A stretch of DNA of 64,000 bases from Flavobacteriaceae bacterium NBU2977 (GTDB lineage Bacteria > Bacteroidota > Bacteroidia > Flavobacteriales > Flavobacteriaceae). This document shows positions 16,909 to 25,479 of this stretch, piece by piece; positions within the stretch are counted from its first letter, which is position 1, and each line of letters begins with the position of its first letter. The notes below the pieces were generated by a model. That model saw only the letters and a program-made list of their open reading frames with translations, was not told the origin of the DNA and ran no database searches. The position numbers and the translations under genes are program-made. The stretch covers positions 1,736,001 to 1,800,000 of the forward strand of contig JAIOUW010000001.1 in assembly GCA_019931105.1 (NCBI GenBank). Reading direction: 5' to 3'.

Positions 16909-17745
16909 ATGAAGTATTTATTTGACAGCTCGAGCTTTGATTGTAGTAAGTTGGTCACTAAGTCGTACAGTACTTCATTTTCGATGGGCATAAAGCTTTT
17001 CTCGCCTACGATTCGCCCTGCTATTTATGCCATATACGGTTTCGTGAGGTATGCAGATGAAATCGTCGATTCTTTTCACGATTATGATCAAGAAGAGCTT
17101 TTCAATGAATTCGAACAGGAATATTACAAGTCCGTTGAACGACGTATTAGCTTAAACCCGATTTTGAACGCCTTTCAAGAGATTGTCCATAAATACGGAC
17201 TTCAACGGTATGTAGAGGATTTCATGGATCGCATGCGAATGGATCTTGACAAAAAAGATTACACCTCAAGAAAGGAGTACGAAAATTATATATATGGCTC
17301 AGCCGATGTGGTCGGCCTTATGTGCCTTCGTGTTTTTGTGAACAACGATGAAGAGAAATTTCTGAAATTGAAGGACTATGCAATGCATTTGGGTTCGGCT
17401 TTTCAAAAGGTCAATTTTTTAAGAGATTTAAAACAAGATAGTGAGGAACTTGGGCGATCTTATTTTCCTCAACTGAAAGATGGCAAATTGAACGAAAAGG
17501 CGAAGGATAAGATAATCGCGGAAATTGAAGGTGATTTCAAAGAGGCCTATAAGGGTATTGTTCTTCTTCCCTTGGAAGGAAAACTTGGTGTTTACCTGGC
17601 ATATCTTTATTATCAGCGTTTGTTAAAAAAGTTGAAGAATACAGATTGTGAAAAAATCATGAACGAAAGAGTTCGCATTTCGAACCCTTTGAAATTACTG
17701 TTGCTGACAAAGGCCGTCATAAGATTTAGGTTCAACTATATTTAA
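16909..17745 (+). CDS. crtB: Phytoene synthase (CrtB)
   Basis: The 278-residue squalene/phytoene synthase family enzyme condenses two geranylgeranyl diphosphates to phytoene. The first aspartate-rich region is VRYADEIVDSF (near residue 46) and the second is NFLRDLKQDSEELGRSYFP (near 170). SYSTSFSMGIKLF near the N terminus is also typical. The start is 2 bp after the crtI stop. The GGPP synthase is not in the window. Confidence 0.96.
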   Translation: MKYLFDSSSFDCSKLVTKSYSTSFSMGIKLFSPTIRPAIYAIYGFVRYADEIVDSFHDYDQEELFNEFEQEYYKSVERRISLNPILNAFQEIVHKYGLQRYVEDFMDRMRMDLDKKDYTSRKEYENYIYGSADVVGLMCLRVFVNNDEEKFLKLKDYAMHLGSAFQKVNFLRDLKQDSEELGRSYFPQLKDGKLNEKAKDKIIAEIEGDFKEAYKGIVLLPLEGKLGVYLAYLYYQRLLKKLKNTDCEKIMNERVRISNPLKLLLLTKAVIRFRFNYI

Positions 17746-17801
17746 CAACTTGGTTTCGGTACATTATATTTATTTTTATCATTAATGAGATTTATTGGCC
17801 A

Positions 17802-18260
17802 ATGACGATCTTACTATACATAGTGGTTACTTTGATTTCATTCTTGCTTATGGAAGTTGTGACTTGGTTGACCCATAAGTTTGTAATGCATGGGTTTTTG
17901 TGGGTACTTCATGAAGATCACCATCAACCCAGATATCAGGGTGTTTTTGAAAAGAACGATACTTTTTTTGTAATAGGGGCCATACCTAGTATTTTGCTTT
18001 TTTATTTTGGCACTTTCCCCAGTTTGAATTATTTGTTCTTTATCGGCCTTGGGATTTTTCTATATGGAGCCTGCTACTTCCTTGTACATGATGTAATCAT
18101 TCATCGAAGGTTCAAATGGTTCGATAATGTGAAGAATCCATATTTTAAGGCACTTCGCAAAGCCCACAAGGTGCATCATAAACATCTTGGCAAAGAAGAT
18201 GGGGAGTGTTTCGGTATGCTCTATGTGCCCATGAAGTACTTTAAACAGTATATTAAATAA
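17802..18260 (+). CDS. crtZ: Beta-carotene hydroxylase (CrtZ)
   Basis: A 152-residue membrane di-iron hydroxylase of the fatty acid hydroxylase superfamily. The histidine boxes are visible as THKFVMH, HEDHH, HDVIIHRR and HKVHHKH, with four hydrophobic helices. It hydroxylates both beta-ionone rings of beta-carotene to give zeaxanthin. The stop overlaps the next start as TAATG, so crtY is translationally coupled. Confidence 0.96.
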   Translation: MTILLYIVVTLISFLLMEVVTWLTHKFVMHGFLWVLHEDHHQPRYQGVFEKNDTFFVIGAIPSILLFYFGTFPSLNYLFFIGLGIFLYGACYFLVHDVIIHRRFKWFDNVKNPYFKALRKAHKVHHKHLGKEDGECFGMLYVPMKYFKQYIK

Positions 18261-18955
18261 TGCAGTCGTACACCTATTTGTTGATAGACATCGGGTGTAT
18301 TCTCGTTCCCTTCGCGGCCAGTTTTTATCCCAAACATAGATTTTTCAACGATTGGAAGCCATTTTTCATTGCCAACGGCATAGTGGGCCTTTTCTTTTTG
18401 CTTTGGGACGCTTACTTTACATCAAAGGGCATTTGGGGTTTTAATGCCGACTACCTCACAGGGCTTTATATCTTTAATCTGCCGCTTGAAGAGGTTCTAT
18501 TTTTTGTCTGCATTCCTTATGCCTGCGTGTTCACCTATTTTGCCTTAAAGTATTTGGCAGAAAAAAACCCGTTGGGCCGATATCAAAGAATCCTGACAAT
18601 TATATTGATTTTCGTGCTTTTAGGCCTGGGAGTGCTTTATTCTGATAGATGGTACACAGGTATGACCTTTCTTTTGACCGCTACATACCTTATTTTCAGA
18701 TTGATAAGAAGGACAAACCTTGCTTATCATTATCTCGCTTATTTTCTTATCCTTCCTTTTTTCTTTATTAGCAACGGTATTCTTACCGGAAGCCTTTTAG
18801 ATGCCCCTATAGTATGGTACAACGATGAAGAGATTATTGGAATACGATTGTTTACAATTCCCGTTGAAGATACAATTTATGGACTGCTGTTGATTGTATT
18901 GAACATTGACCTGTACGAATTTTTGAGAAAGAGATTTTTACTGCAGCAATCTTAG
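18260..18955 (+). CDS. crtY: Lycopene beta-cyclase, CrtYcd type
   Basis: The 231-residue integral membrane protein contains two tandem lycopene cyclase domains of the CrtYc/CrtYd type fused in one chain. Each has the conserved acidic motif: NLPLEEVLFF near residue 73 and IPVEDTIYGL near 200. About seven hydrophobic helices are present. It cyclises both ends of lycopene to beta-carotene. With crtI, crtB and crtZ it completes a route from GGPP to zeaxanthin. Its last 18 bases overlap the convergent DNA repair gene. Confidence 0.93.
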   Translation: MQSYTYLLIDIGCILVPFAASFYPKHRFFNDWKPFFIANGIVGLFFLLWDAYFTSKGIWGFNADYLTGLYIFNLPLEEVLFFVCIPYACVFTYFALKYLAEKNPLGRYQRILTIILIFVLLGLGVLYSDRWYTGMTFLLTATYLIFRLIRRTNLAYHYLAYFLILPFFFISNGILTGSLLDAPIVWYNDEEIIGIRLFTIPVEDTIYGLLLIVLNIDLYEFLRKRFLLQQS

Positions 18956-19606
18956 GGCCTCTCTTTTACTTAAGGGTTCCAAAGGTGTTTTGGTCGCGAA
19001 GTCGCTTACCCAAGCCGGGTTTGTGCGACTATAGTCGCGTAGGGCCCAACCAATGGCCTTATTGATAAAAAATTCCTTTGAACCCAAAAGCGAATTTATT
19101 ACGCGGGCAAGAAGTTCGGTATCCATGTTATCTTTGCTCAACAACTGAAAAATTAGGCAAGAGCGTTGCAGCCAGATATTGTTCGAAGCAAGCCATTTTT
19201 CAATATAAGGGTCTCGCTGTTCGGGAAATTTCTTGAAATATTCCGAGATGAGTTTTGGTGCTATGAAATCGACGGTATCCCACCAAGAATTGGTCGTTAC
19301 CATAAACTCAAAAAGCTGTATGTCTCTTTTCTCGAACTGTTTGACGTACTTCTGCGCCAATTCTTGTGCAAAATAATGGTACTCACGTTGGGGTCTGTTC
19401 CAAAGCAGCCTTATCAAGCCATCAAGATTTTCTTTGACAGGCAAGTATTCTTTGGCTAGAAACGGTTTTTGAATCGATCTTCGAATAGGGGTCTTTATGC
19501 CATAGAACAAGAATTGGTCTCGCAAATAGGCCTTTTGTTCGGCGGCGATCTTCGAATCTGAATGGGCTTCGAACTCAACTCTGAGAACTTTGATATAATC
19601 GTTCAT
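18938..19606 (-). CDS. DNA alkylation repair protein (AlkD-like)
   Basis: The 222-residue all-helical HEAT-repeat protein matches the DNA_alkylation_repair family: FYGIKTPIRR, WNRPQREYHYFAQEL, NSWWDTVDFIAPKL and INKAIGWALRDYSR. AlkD-type glycosylases remove bulky or cationic N3- and N7-alkylpurines without base flipping. NSWWDTVD matches the catalytic Trp/Asp region, so it is probably active. The 3' end overlaps crtY. A second alkylation glycosylase (Tag) lies 0.8 kb away on the same strand. Confidence 0.93.
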   Translation of the reverse strand: MNDYIKVLRVEFEAHSDSKIAAEQKAYLRDQFLFYGIKTPIRRSIQKPFLAKEYLPVKENLDGLIRLLWNRPQREYHYFAQELAQKYVKQFEKRDIQLFEFMVTTNSWWDTVDFIAPKLISEYFKKFPEQRDPYIEKWLASNNIWLQRSCLIFQLLSKDNMDTELLARVINSLLGSKEFFINKAIGWALRDYSRTNPAWVSDFATKTPLEPLSKREALRLLQ

Positions 19607-19757
19607 TTATAATTATAATTGGTTCGTTGAAAATCACAAATTAAGCACTAATCTGGTAGTTGTTTAGAGAATGTTCTAGGATTTGAAATATCCTGTAAAG
19701 TCATCTTGGCAGTGAACGTTACTACATGTTAAATCAATGAGTAATGCGAATAGATTT

Positions 19758-20345
19758 CTAATACAATATATGGTCATAGTTCGGCGGAAGCGACTTTCGT
19801 ATTTTTTCAAAATTACCATCGGCATCGAACAATATCTCGAATTGCTCATAATTTTTGTCGTTTTTTCCCGCGACCATCAATTCATATTTAATGCTGGGCA
19901 GCATCAGATTTTGAAATGCATTTTTTAAGGTGGTCTCGTTATCATTCTCCAACAATGGATATTGCTATTGCAATTTTAGAATGCGATATTTTGAGAAGGT
20001 TTTTCCAAGGTACGCGTTTAATTTGGCGAGCACATCATTAGGGATGTCTACCAGTTTTATTTCGATTTCGACATCTTCAAAGACACCGTTTTCATCAAAT
20101 TCAATGCTATATTTTAGGCGGTCTTTTTGGAATTTGGCCTCGTAGCTGACTTTGGCACTATCAATTTCCCTATAATAGCGTATGCGTTTCGCTTGCTCCA
20201 AATCGCTAGAAATAAAATCGAGCGCCACCTGTGGAAATTGTGATTTTTTGATACGATGTTCACGTTCGTACTTATTTTGGGAAAAAGCATAGGATGCACT
20301 CAATAGAAAGAAAATCAAAAAAGCGGGAAAAATTTTAGCTTTCAT
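19758..20345 (-). pseudogene. Secreted PepSY-like protein gene broken by an in-frame amber codon
   Basis: From the ATG at 20345 the frame encodes a signal peptide (MKAKIFPAFLIFFLLSASYAFSQ) and a mixed alpha/beta domain, then meets TAG at 19965-19967 (codon 127). The same frame resumes straight after it (QYPLLENDNETTLKN) and runs to TAA at 19758 with a sensible second half, YELMVAGKNDKNYEQFEILFDADG. That half has no ATG or GTG start and repeats the style of the first (KYSIEFDENG), like the tandem repeats of PepSY-like secreted proteins. A CAG to TAG change would explain it. A truncated 126-residue product, read-through or a base-call error are the alternatives. Confidence 0.75.
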
Positions 20346-20401
20346 AATTTTAGATAAGGTATAACGTCAGGAATTTTGCGCATACTGGGCAAACCTATTT
20401 T

Positions 20402-20965
20402 TTAAATCTCGTTGTAACGAAAACAATTGATTTCGTGGTCGTTGACCATACCGGTAGCCTGCATGTGGGCGTAAACTACCGTACTGCCGACAAATTTAAA
20501 GCCCCTTTTCTTTAAGTCTTTACTAATTGTGTCTGAAAGTAGGGTGTTGGCTGGAGCTTCCCTATAGCTCTTCAGTTTATTCTTGATAGGCTTGCCATCG
20601 ACAAATCCCCAAATATAATTACTGAAACTTCCGAATTCTTCTTGCACCTTTAGAAATGCCCGGGCATTTGTTACCGTTGCATTGATTTTCAGCTTATTCC
20701 TAATAATGCCCGTATCTTGTAAAAGTGAATCCTTTTTGGCTTGATCGTACTCGGCAATTTTATTGTAGTCAAAATAATCGAAGGCCTTTCTGAAATTTTC
20801 GCGTTTTCGTAGAACGGTAATCCAGCTAAGTCCTGCTTGAAAAGTTTCGAGAATCAAAAACTCAAAAAGGGTTGAATCGTCTTTGACGGGTACGCCCCAT
20901 TCTTTGTCATGATAGGCCTCATAAAGGTCATCGCCCAAACACCAGCCACATCTGTTTTTTTCCAT
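20402..20965 (-). CDS. tag: DNA-3-methyladenine glycosylase I (Tag)
   Basis: The 187-residue product has the Tag hallmarks: CGWCLGDDLYEAYHDKEWGVP at the N terminus with the zinc-binding Cys and His, FEFLILETFQAGLSWITVLRKR in the helix-hairpin-helix region, and the second zinc-binding half with VYAHMQATGMVNDHEINCFR. It excises 3-methyladenine from DNA. The length is normal. It is probably a single-gene transcript; a terminator hairpin for the gene upstream lies just before it. Confidence 0.97.
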   Translation of the reverse strand: MEKNRCGWCLGDDLYEAYHDKEWGVPVKDDSTLFEFLILETFQAGLSWITVLRKRENFRKAFDYFDYNKIAEYDQAKKDSLLQDTGIIRNKLKINATVTNARAFLKVQEEFGSFSNYIWGFVDGKPIKNKLKSYREAPANTLLSDTISKDLKKRGFKFVGSTVVYAHMQATGMVNDHEINCFRYNEI

Positions 20966-20987
20966 CGGTATAAAGATAGCAAATAGA

Positions 20988-21014
20988 CAAAACGCACCCC
21001 ATGTTGGGGCGCGT
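20988..21014 (-). terminator. Terminator for the small secreted-protein gene
   Basis: Read on the minus strand, a 9-bp stem (ACGCGCCCC with GGGGTGCGT, one wobble) and loop AACAT are followed by TTTTG. It lies downstream of the gene at 21088-21450. Confidence 0.7.
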
Positions 21015-21087
21015 TACTTTGTTAAATAAGGGTTTATTGATAATAATGGTTAGGGTATTTAATTTCTGGAATTCTCGGTATTGAAAG

Positions 21088-21450
21088 CTACCCCTTCATT
21101 CTTAACTCCCCATTTTGTAGTGCTTTGGATATTTCGGCCTTTACAGTTGGATAGAACCTGAAAAAATTATGTCCGTCTTTTCGCCTCAGTGTGGCATTTA
21201 GGTTGCCGTCTTTGTCCGTTTCTATTTGGGCAACGATCAATTTTTTTCCGACAAGCTCATTGAAATTTGCTATTGCACCGCGTTTGATAATGAAATTTTT
21301 TCTTGGGAAATGAATATAGCGATAGTTCGATCCGGCAGTTTGAGCGAGTACTACAATATCGCCCTCCGAGATCGTACCCTCCTTGTCCTGCGCCTTTAAG
21401 ATTGCTCCAAAACTTAAAAATAAAGTCAATACTAATGCTGCTCGTCTCAT
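21088..21450 (-). CDS. Secreted protein of unknown function
   Basis: The 120-residue product from the ATG at 21450 has a clear signal peptide (MRRAALVLTLFLSFGAILKAQ) and then a small, probably beta-rich domain with basic patches (HFPRKNFIIKRGAIANF and TLRRKDGHNFFRFYP). An earlier ATG at 21477 would put extra residues ahead of the signal. I recognise no family. It is monocistronic, with a terminator downstream. It is divergent from the TetR operon across about 320 bp. Confidence 0.7.
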   Translation of the reverse strand: MRRAALVLTLFLSFGAILKAQDKEGTISEGDIVVLAQTAGSNYRYIHFPRKNFIIKRGAIANFNELVGKKLIVAQIETDKDGNLNATLRRKDGHNFFRFYPTVKAEISKALQNGELRMKG

Positions 21451-21610
21451 AATGTTGTGTATTAGGGTTAATGTCATCTTCTTTATTCTATAATTCTATA
21501 ATCCGAAATTGATAATCTATCATCTTATATGGTGCAAATTGTATCCGTTTTATGGAATTCTCAATAAAAATGATTTGAAATGCGAATATAGCATTTTGAT
21601 TATTTAAGAA

Positions 21611-21665
21611 AGTAATACTATTGTTAATTAGTTGTTAAACTATTAATTAATGATAGTATTACTAT
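21611..21665. promoter_or_regulatory. Paired palindromic operators ahead of the TetR operon
   Basis: Two related palindromes lie 31 bp apart: AGTAATACT (21611-21619) and ATAGTATTACTAT (21653-21665, perfect 13-bp palindrome). Together they also form an 11-bp inverted repeat. The second abuts the -7 box at 21666. The position and symmetry fit binding sites of the TetR regulator encoded just downstream. Confidence 0.6.
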
Positions 21666-21673
21666 TATATTTG
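21666..21673 (+). promoter_or_regulatory. -7 element of the TetR-ABC-HlyD-TolC operon
   Basis: TATATTTG matches TAnnTTTG and lies about 100 bp upstream of the TetR start. The rest of the leader to 21773 shows no further clear element apart from one TTGTCTAAA at 21752. Confidence 0.6.
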
Positions 21674-21773
21674 TTCCAATCTTACAAGAGAAGGCAAGCT
21701 ATGGCCAAGAATTTGTTTCTTGAATTATTGGTAAAAGTTTGAACGACTTTCTTGTCTAAACAACCGCAAAAAC

Positions 21774-22460
21774 ATGGATCAATTATTGCAATCGGTAACT
21801 ATTCGTATCAATGATAAACTATACGTCAAAGACCCTGAATCATCGGAGTTGGGAAAACGAATCGTAACAGAAAGCATAGCTATGATCGTCGACATAGGCT
21901 TCGAGTCTTTCACTTTTAGAAAATTGGGTATAAAAATCGGCTCTAACGAAAGCTCGGTTTATCGCTATTTTGAGAATAAGCACAAATTGTTGCTGTACCT
22001 GACCTCATGGTATTGGGGTTGGTTGGAGTATCAACTGGTTTTCGCTACCAATAGCATAGCCGACCCATCTGAGAGGCTGAAAAGGGCTATCCAGGTGGTA
22101 ACTAGAACAATCGAAGAAGATTCGGCATTTTCACATATCAATGAGATATTGCTCAACAAAATTGTAATCAACGAGTATTCAAAATCATATTTGACCAAAG
22201 AAGTCGATGCCGAGAACAAGGATGGATATTTCGTAATCTACAAAAGATTGGTCAATAGAATAAGTGCTATGATCAAGGCCGTTAACAACGAATACGAATA
22301 CCCCTTAAGCTTGGCAAGTACGGTTTTGGAAGGTTCATTGCACCAGCATTTTTTAAAAGACCATTTTACCTCGCTGACCGATTGTCGTGAAAACGTCGAT
22401 CCGACCGAATATTTTATACAACTAGTCTTCAATACCTTAACGCTCGACAACAATGGCTAA
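21774..22460 (+). CDS. TetR/AcrR family regulator of an efflux operon
   Basis: The 228-residue protein has a TetR-type DNA-binding domain at about residues 24-72 (RIVTESIAMIVDIGFESFTFRKLGIKIG region, then SSVYRYFENKHKLLLYLTSWYW), followed by a helical ligand domain. It overlaps the following ABC gene by 8 bp and is the first gene of TetR-ABC-HlyD-TolC. The palindromes over its own promoter suggest that it represses the operon until an inducer, probably a transported compound, binds. Confidence 0.9.
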   Translation: MDQLLQSVTIRINDKLYVKDPESSELGKRIVTESIAMIVDIGFESFTFRKLGIKIGSNESSVYRYFENKHKLLLYLTSWYWGWLEYQLVFATNSIADPSERLKRAIQVVTRTIEEDSAFSHINEILLNKIVINEYSKSYLTKEVDAENKDGYFVIYKRLVNRISAMIKAVNNEYEYPLSLASTVLEGSLHQHFLKDHFTSLTDCRENVDPTEYFIQLVFNTLTLDNNG

Positions 22461-24120
22461 AACCGTTATGACCGCTTGGCAACGGTTGATGGGACTACTG
22501 AAATTGGATAAAAGGGATGTATTGCAAACCTTTTACTACGCAATCTTTGCAGGCCTTGTCAATTTATCTTTGCCACTGGGCATCCAGGCTATAATCAATT
22601 TGATACAGGGCGCTGAAATCAGTACCTCATGGATCATATTGGTGGTTCTTGTAACCGGAGGTGTGGCCTTTGGGGGAATACTTCAATTGATGCAGATCCG
22701 CATCATTGAAAATTTGCAACAGAAGATTTTTACACGGGCCTCTTTCGAGTTTACCTATCGTTTCCCAAAAATTAAGATGAGCGAGCTACGAAATTACTAT
22801 CCTCCTGAGCTCGCCAATCGTTTTTTTGACATCCTTACCGTGCAAAAGGGCCTGGCAAAGATATTGGTCGATATTCCCGCAGGGGTGCTACAGATAATAT
22901 TTGGACTTTTGCTACTCTCATTTTATCATCCCTTCTTCATTGTTTACGGTATATTATTGCTGCTGCTCATATATGTTGTTTTCAGGTTCACTGCCCAAAA
23001 AGGAATGGAGACCAGTCTTGCAGAGTCGAAGAGCAAATACAAGGTAGCCCATTGGATACAAGAAGTGGCCCGTTCATTGGTCAGTTTTAAACTTTCAGGA
23101 AGAACCAGCCTTGCGGTCAATAAAAATGATACCTTGGTTACCGAGTATTTAGAGGCCCGTGAGAGCCATTTCCGTATTCTTGTGCTCCAGTTTATTCAAA
23201 TGATCGGATTCAAAGTGCTTGTCACTGCCGGACTCTTGGTCATTGGTGGACTTCTCGTCTTGAACCAGGAAATGAATATCGGGCAGTTCGTGGCAGCCGA
23301 GATTATTATTCTTCTGGTAATTACTTCGGTGGAAAAGCTGATTCGTGGTTTGGAAACCTTCTACGACTTGCTGACTTCATTGGAAAAGCTGGGTCAAGTT
23401 GTTGACAAAGACCTTGAAAATCAGGAAGGGGAAAAACCCCTTACCGAAACGACCGATATTACCATTGAGTTGGATGGTGTCTCATTGAGCGAATTAGGCA
23501 ACGGCACGAAAAAATTGGATGACGTGTCTTTGAAAGTCCATCCGAAAAGTTCGACTTTGATTACGGGGCCCAACGGTTCGGGAAAAACGACTTTGCTTCG
23601 CATGATAGCGGGTATTATAGAGCCCGAAGAAGGCAACATCTATGTGAACGATATTTCCTTGAAAGGAATAAATGCCAATCATTACCGATCGTTTTTGGGC
23701 CAATCCCTGACCGAGGAATCCCCTTTTGAAGGTACGATTTTGGAGAATATCACTTTTGGCGATGAAGCCATTTCGCAAAAGGACCTTTATTGGGCCATAG
23801 AGCATGCCGGGTTGTTGCCTTTTGTAAAGCAACAGCCCAAGGGACTTAATACGATCATATATCCCGAAGGAAAGCAAATACCGTACACGATATCGAAAAA
23901 GATAGTCTTGGCGCGCAGTATTGTGCGCAAACCTAAATTATTGATTTTGAACGACGCCCTAAATCAATTTGATGAGGTAGAAGCGACCCGTATAATGAAT
24001 TTCCTGACCGATTCTGACAAACCTTGGTCTTTGGTAGTGGTGAGCCATAACGAAAAATGGGCGGGTCTTTGCGATCGGGTCATAACGATGGAACAAGGTA
24101 AGATTGTTTCTGAAAAGTAG
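22453..24120 (+). CDS. ABC exporter with degenerate ATPase motifs
   Basis: The 555-residue half-transporter has an exporter membrane domain with about six helices (residues 25-300) fused to an ATPase domain. Walker A is intact (TGPNGSGKTT, 371-380), as are the Q-loop Gln (FLGQSL) and the H-loop (VVVSHNEKW, H532). However, the LSGGQ signature is replaced by IPYTISKK (about 476-483), the Walker B Asp-Glu is Asn-Asp (LLILND, N500 D501), and the D-loop is NQFD. ATP binding seems possible, but normal hydrolysis is doubtful. It overlaps tetR upstream and is followed 6 bp later by hlyD. There is no peptidase domain. The substrate is unknown; a type I secretion-like or drug efflux role is inferred from the neighbours. 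Confidence 0.9.
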   Translation: MAKTVMTAWQRLMGLLKLDKRDVLQTFYYAIFAGLVNLSLPLGIQAIINLIQGAEISTSWIILVVLVTGGVAFGGILQLMQIRIIENLQQKIFTRASFEFTYRFPKIKMSELRNYYPPELANRFFDILTVQKGLAKILVDIPAGVLQIIFGLLLLSFYHPFFIVYGILLLLLIYVVFRFTAQKGMETSLAESKSKYKVAHWIQEVARSLVSFKLSGRTSLAVNKNDTLVTEYLEARESHFRILVLQFIQMIGFKVLVTAGLLVIGGLLVLNQEMNIGQFVAAEIIILLVITSVEKLIRGLETFYDLLTSLEKLGQVVDKDLENQEGEKPLTETTDITIELDGVSLSELGNGTKKLDDVSLKVHPKSSTLITGPNGSGKTTLLRMIAGIIEPEEGNIYVNDISLKGINANHYRSFLGQSLTEESPFEGTILENITFGDEAISQKDLYWAIEHAGLLPFVKQQPKGLNTIIYPEGKQIPYTISKKIVLARSIVRKPKLLILNDALNQFDEVEATRIMNFLTDSDKPWSLVVVSHNEKWAGLCDRVITMEQGKIVSEK

Positions 24121-24126
24121 AAGATA

Positions 24127-25479
24127 ATGCTGAATATTTCCAATAATCCGCTGAATAAAACGGTCCACCTGACGGGTTTCAAATCCACGAGTAAGGTGTT
24201 TCACCAACGGCACTATAAGCATTTTAATCGATTTTTATTGGCCTCCGCCCTTTTTGGGTTCGTTGCTTTATTTTTGCCGTGGACCCAAAACATCAGGGCA
24301 AAAGGCTATTTGACGACATTAAAGCCCGACCAAAGGCCTCAGACCATTCAATCGCCAATACCGGGGCGTATTGAAAAATGGTATGTTCAAGAAGGTGATT
24401 TTGTACAAAAGGGAGATACGATACTTTTCATTTCAGAGATAAAGAACGAGTACTTTGACCCTAAATTGGTAGAGCGTACCGGGCAGCAGATAAAGGCCAA
24501 ATCAATGTCGGTCGAATCGTATGAAGGTAAGGTCAAGGTTCTGAACAATCAAATAAACGCTTTGGTAAATGAGCGCAGATTGAAACTCGAGCAAGCAAAG
24601 AACAAGCTGAAGCAATCGAGGTTAAAGGTACAAAGCGATAGCATTGATTTAGAGGCCGCCAAGACAAATATCTTAATCGCCGAACGACAGTTCGACCGCA
24701 CCGAGCAACTGCAAGAAGAAGGGCTCAAGGCAATGACCGATGTCGAGGAAAAACGACTGAAATTACAAGAGGCCCAAGCGAAACTGGTTTCACAAGAAAA
24801 CAAATTACTTACGGCTAGAAACGAGGTGCTCAATGCAGAAATGGAGATCAATCGTGTACAAGCGGAATATACCGATAAGATTTCCAAGGCCCAAAGCGAC
24901 ATGTATACCGCCCGATCGAACCAGTTCGATTCGGAGGCGCAGGTAACAAAATTGGAGAACGAGTATGCCAATTATTCAATGCGCAATGACCTCTATTACA
25001 TACGCTCACCTCAGACGGGGTATATCAACAAGGCACTTCAGGGAGGAATTGGCGAGACGTTCAAAGAAGGAGATCGTTTAGTAGGTATAATGCCCGCGGA
25101 TTACGATATGGCGGTCGAGACCTTTATCGAGCCTTTAGATTTGCCCTTGGTGCACGTAGGCGAGAAAGTGCGTATACAATTTGATGGTTGGCCCGCTATT
25201 GTTTTTTCCGGATGGCCAAACGTTTCATACGGAACTTATGGGGGCAAAGTGGTGGCCGTTGAGACGTTTATCAGCGATAATGGCAAATACCGTGTTCTTT
25301 TGGCGCCGGATCCAGACGACCATCCATGGCCAAAAGATATACGGGTGGGATCTGGCGCCAACACTATTGCCCTGTTGGAAGATGTACCCATTTGGTATGA
25401 GATATGGAGACAGTTGAACGGCTTTCCGCCCAACTATTATCAGCCTGAAAAAAACATGGCCAAATCGAATAAAAAATGA
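24127..25479 (+). CDS. HlyD-family membrane fusion protein
   Basis: The 450-residue periplasmic adaptor has one N-terminal membrane helix (FLLASALFGFVALFLPW), a split lipoyl domain (SPIPGRIEKWYVQEGDFVQKGDT; later IRSPQTGYINKALQGGIGE), a long coiled-coil hairpin of about 150 residues between them and a beta-barrel C-terminal part. It bridges the inner-membrane ABC protein to the TolC channel encoded next. Its stop overlaps the tolC start as ATGA. Confidence 0.93.
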   Translation: MLNISNNPLNKTVHLTGFKSTSKVFHQRHYKHFNRFLLASALFGFVALFLPWTQNIRAKGYLTTLKPDQRPQTIQSPIPGRIEKWYVQEGDFVQKGDTILFISEIKNEYFDPKLVERTGQQIKAKSMSVESYEGKVKVLNNQINALVNERRLKLEQAKNKLKQSRLKVQSDSIDLEAAKTNILIAERQFDRTEQLQEEGLKAMTDVEEKRLKLQEAQAKLVSQENKLLTARNEVLNAEMEINRVQAEYTDKISKAQSDMYTARSNQFDSEAQVTKLENEYANYSMRNDLYYIRSPQTGYINKALQGGIGETFKEGDRLVGIMPADYDMAVETFIEPLDLPLVHVGEKVRIQFDGWPAIVFSGWPNVSYGTYGGKVVAVETFISDNGKYRVLLAPDPDDHPWPKDIRVGSGANTIALLEDVPIWYEIWRQLNGFPPNYYQPEKNMAKSNKK

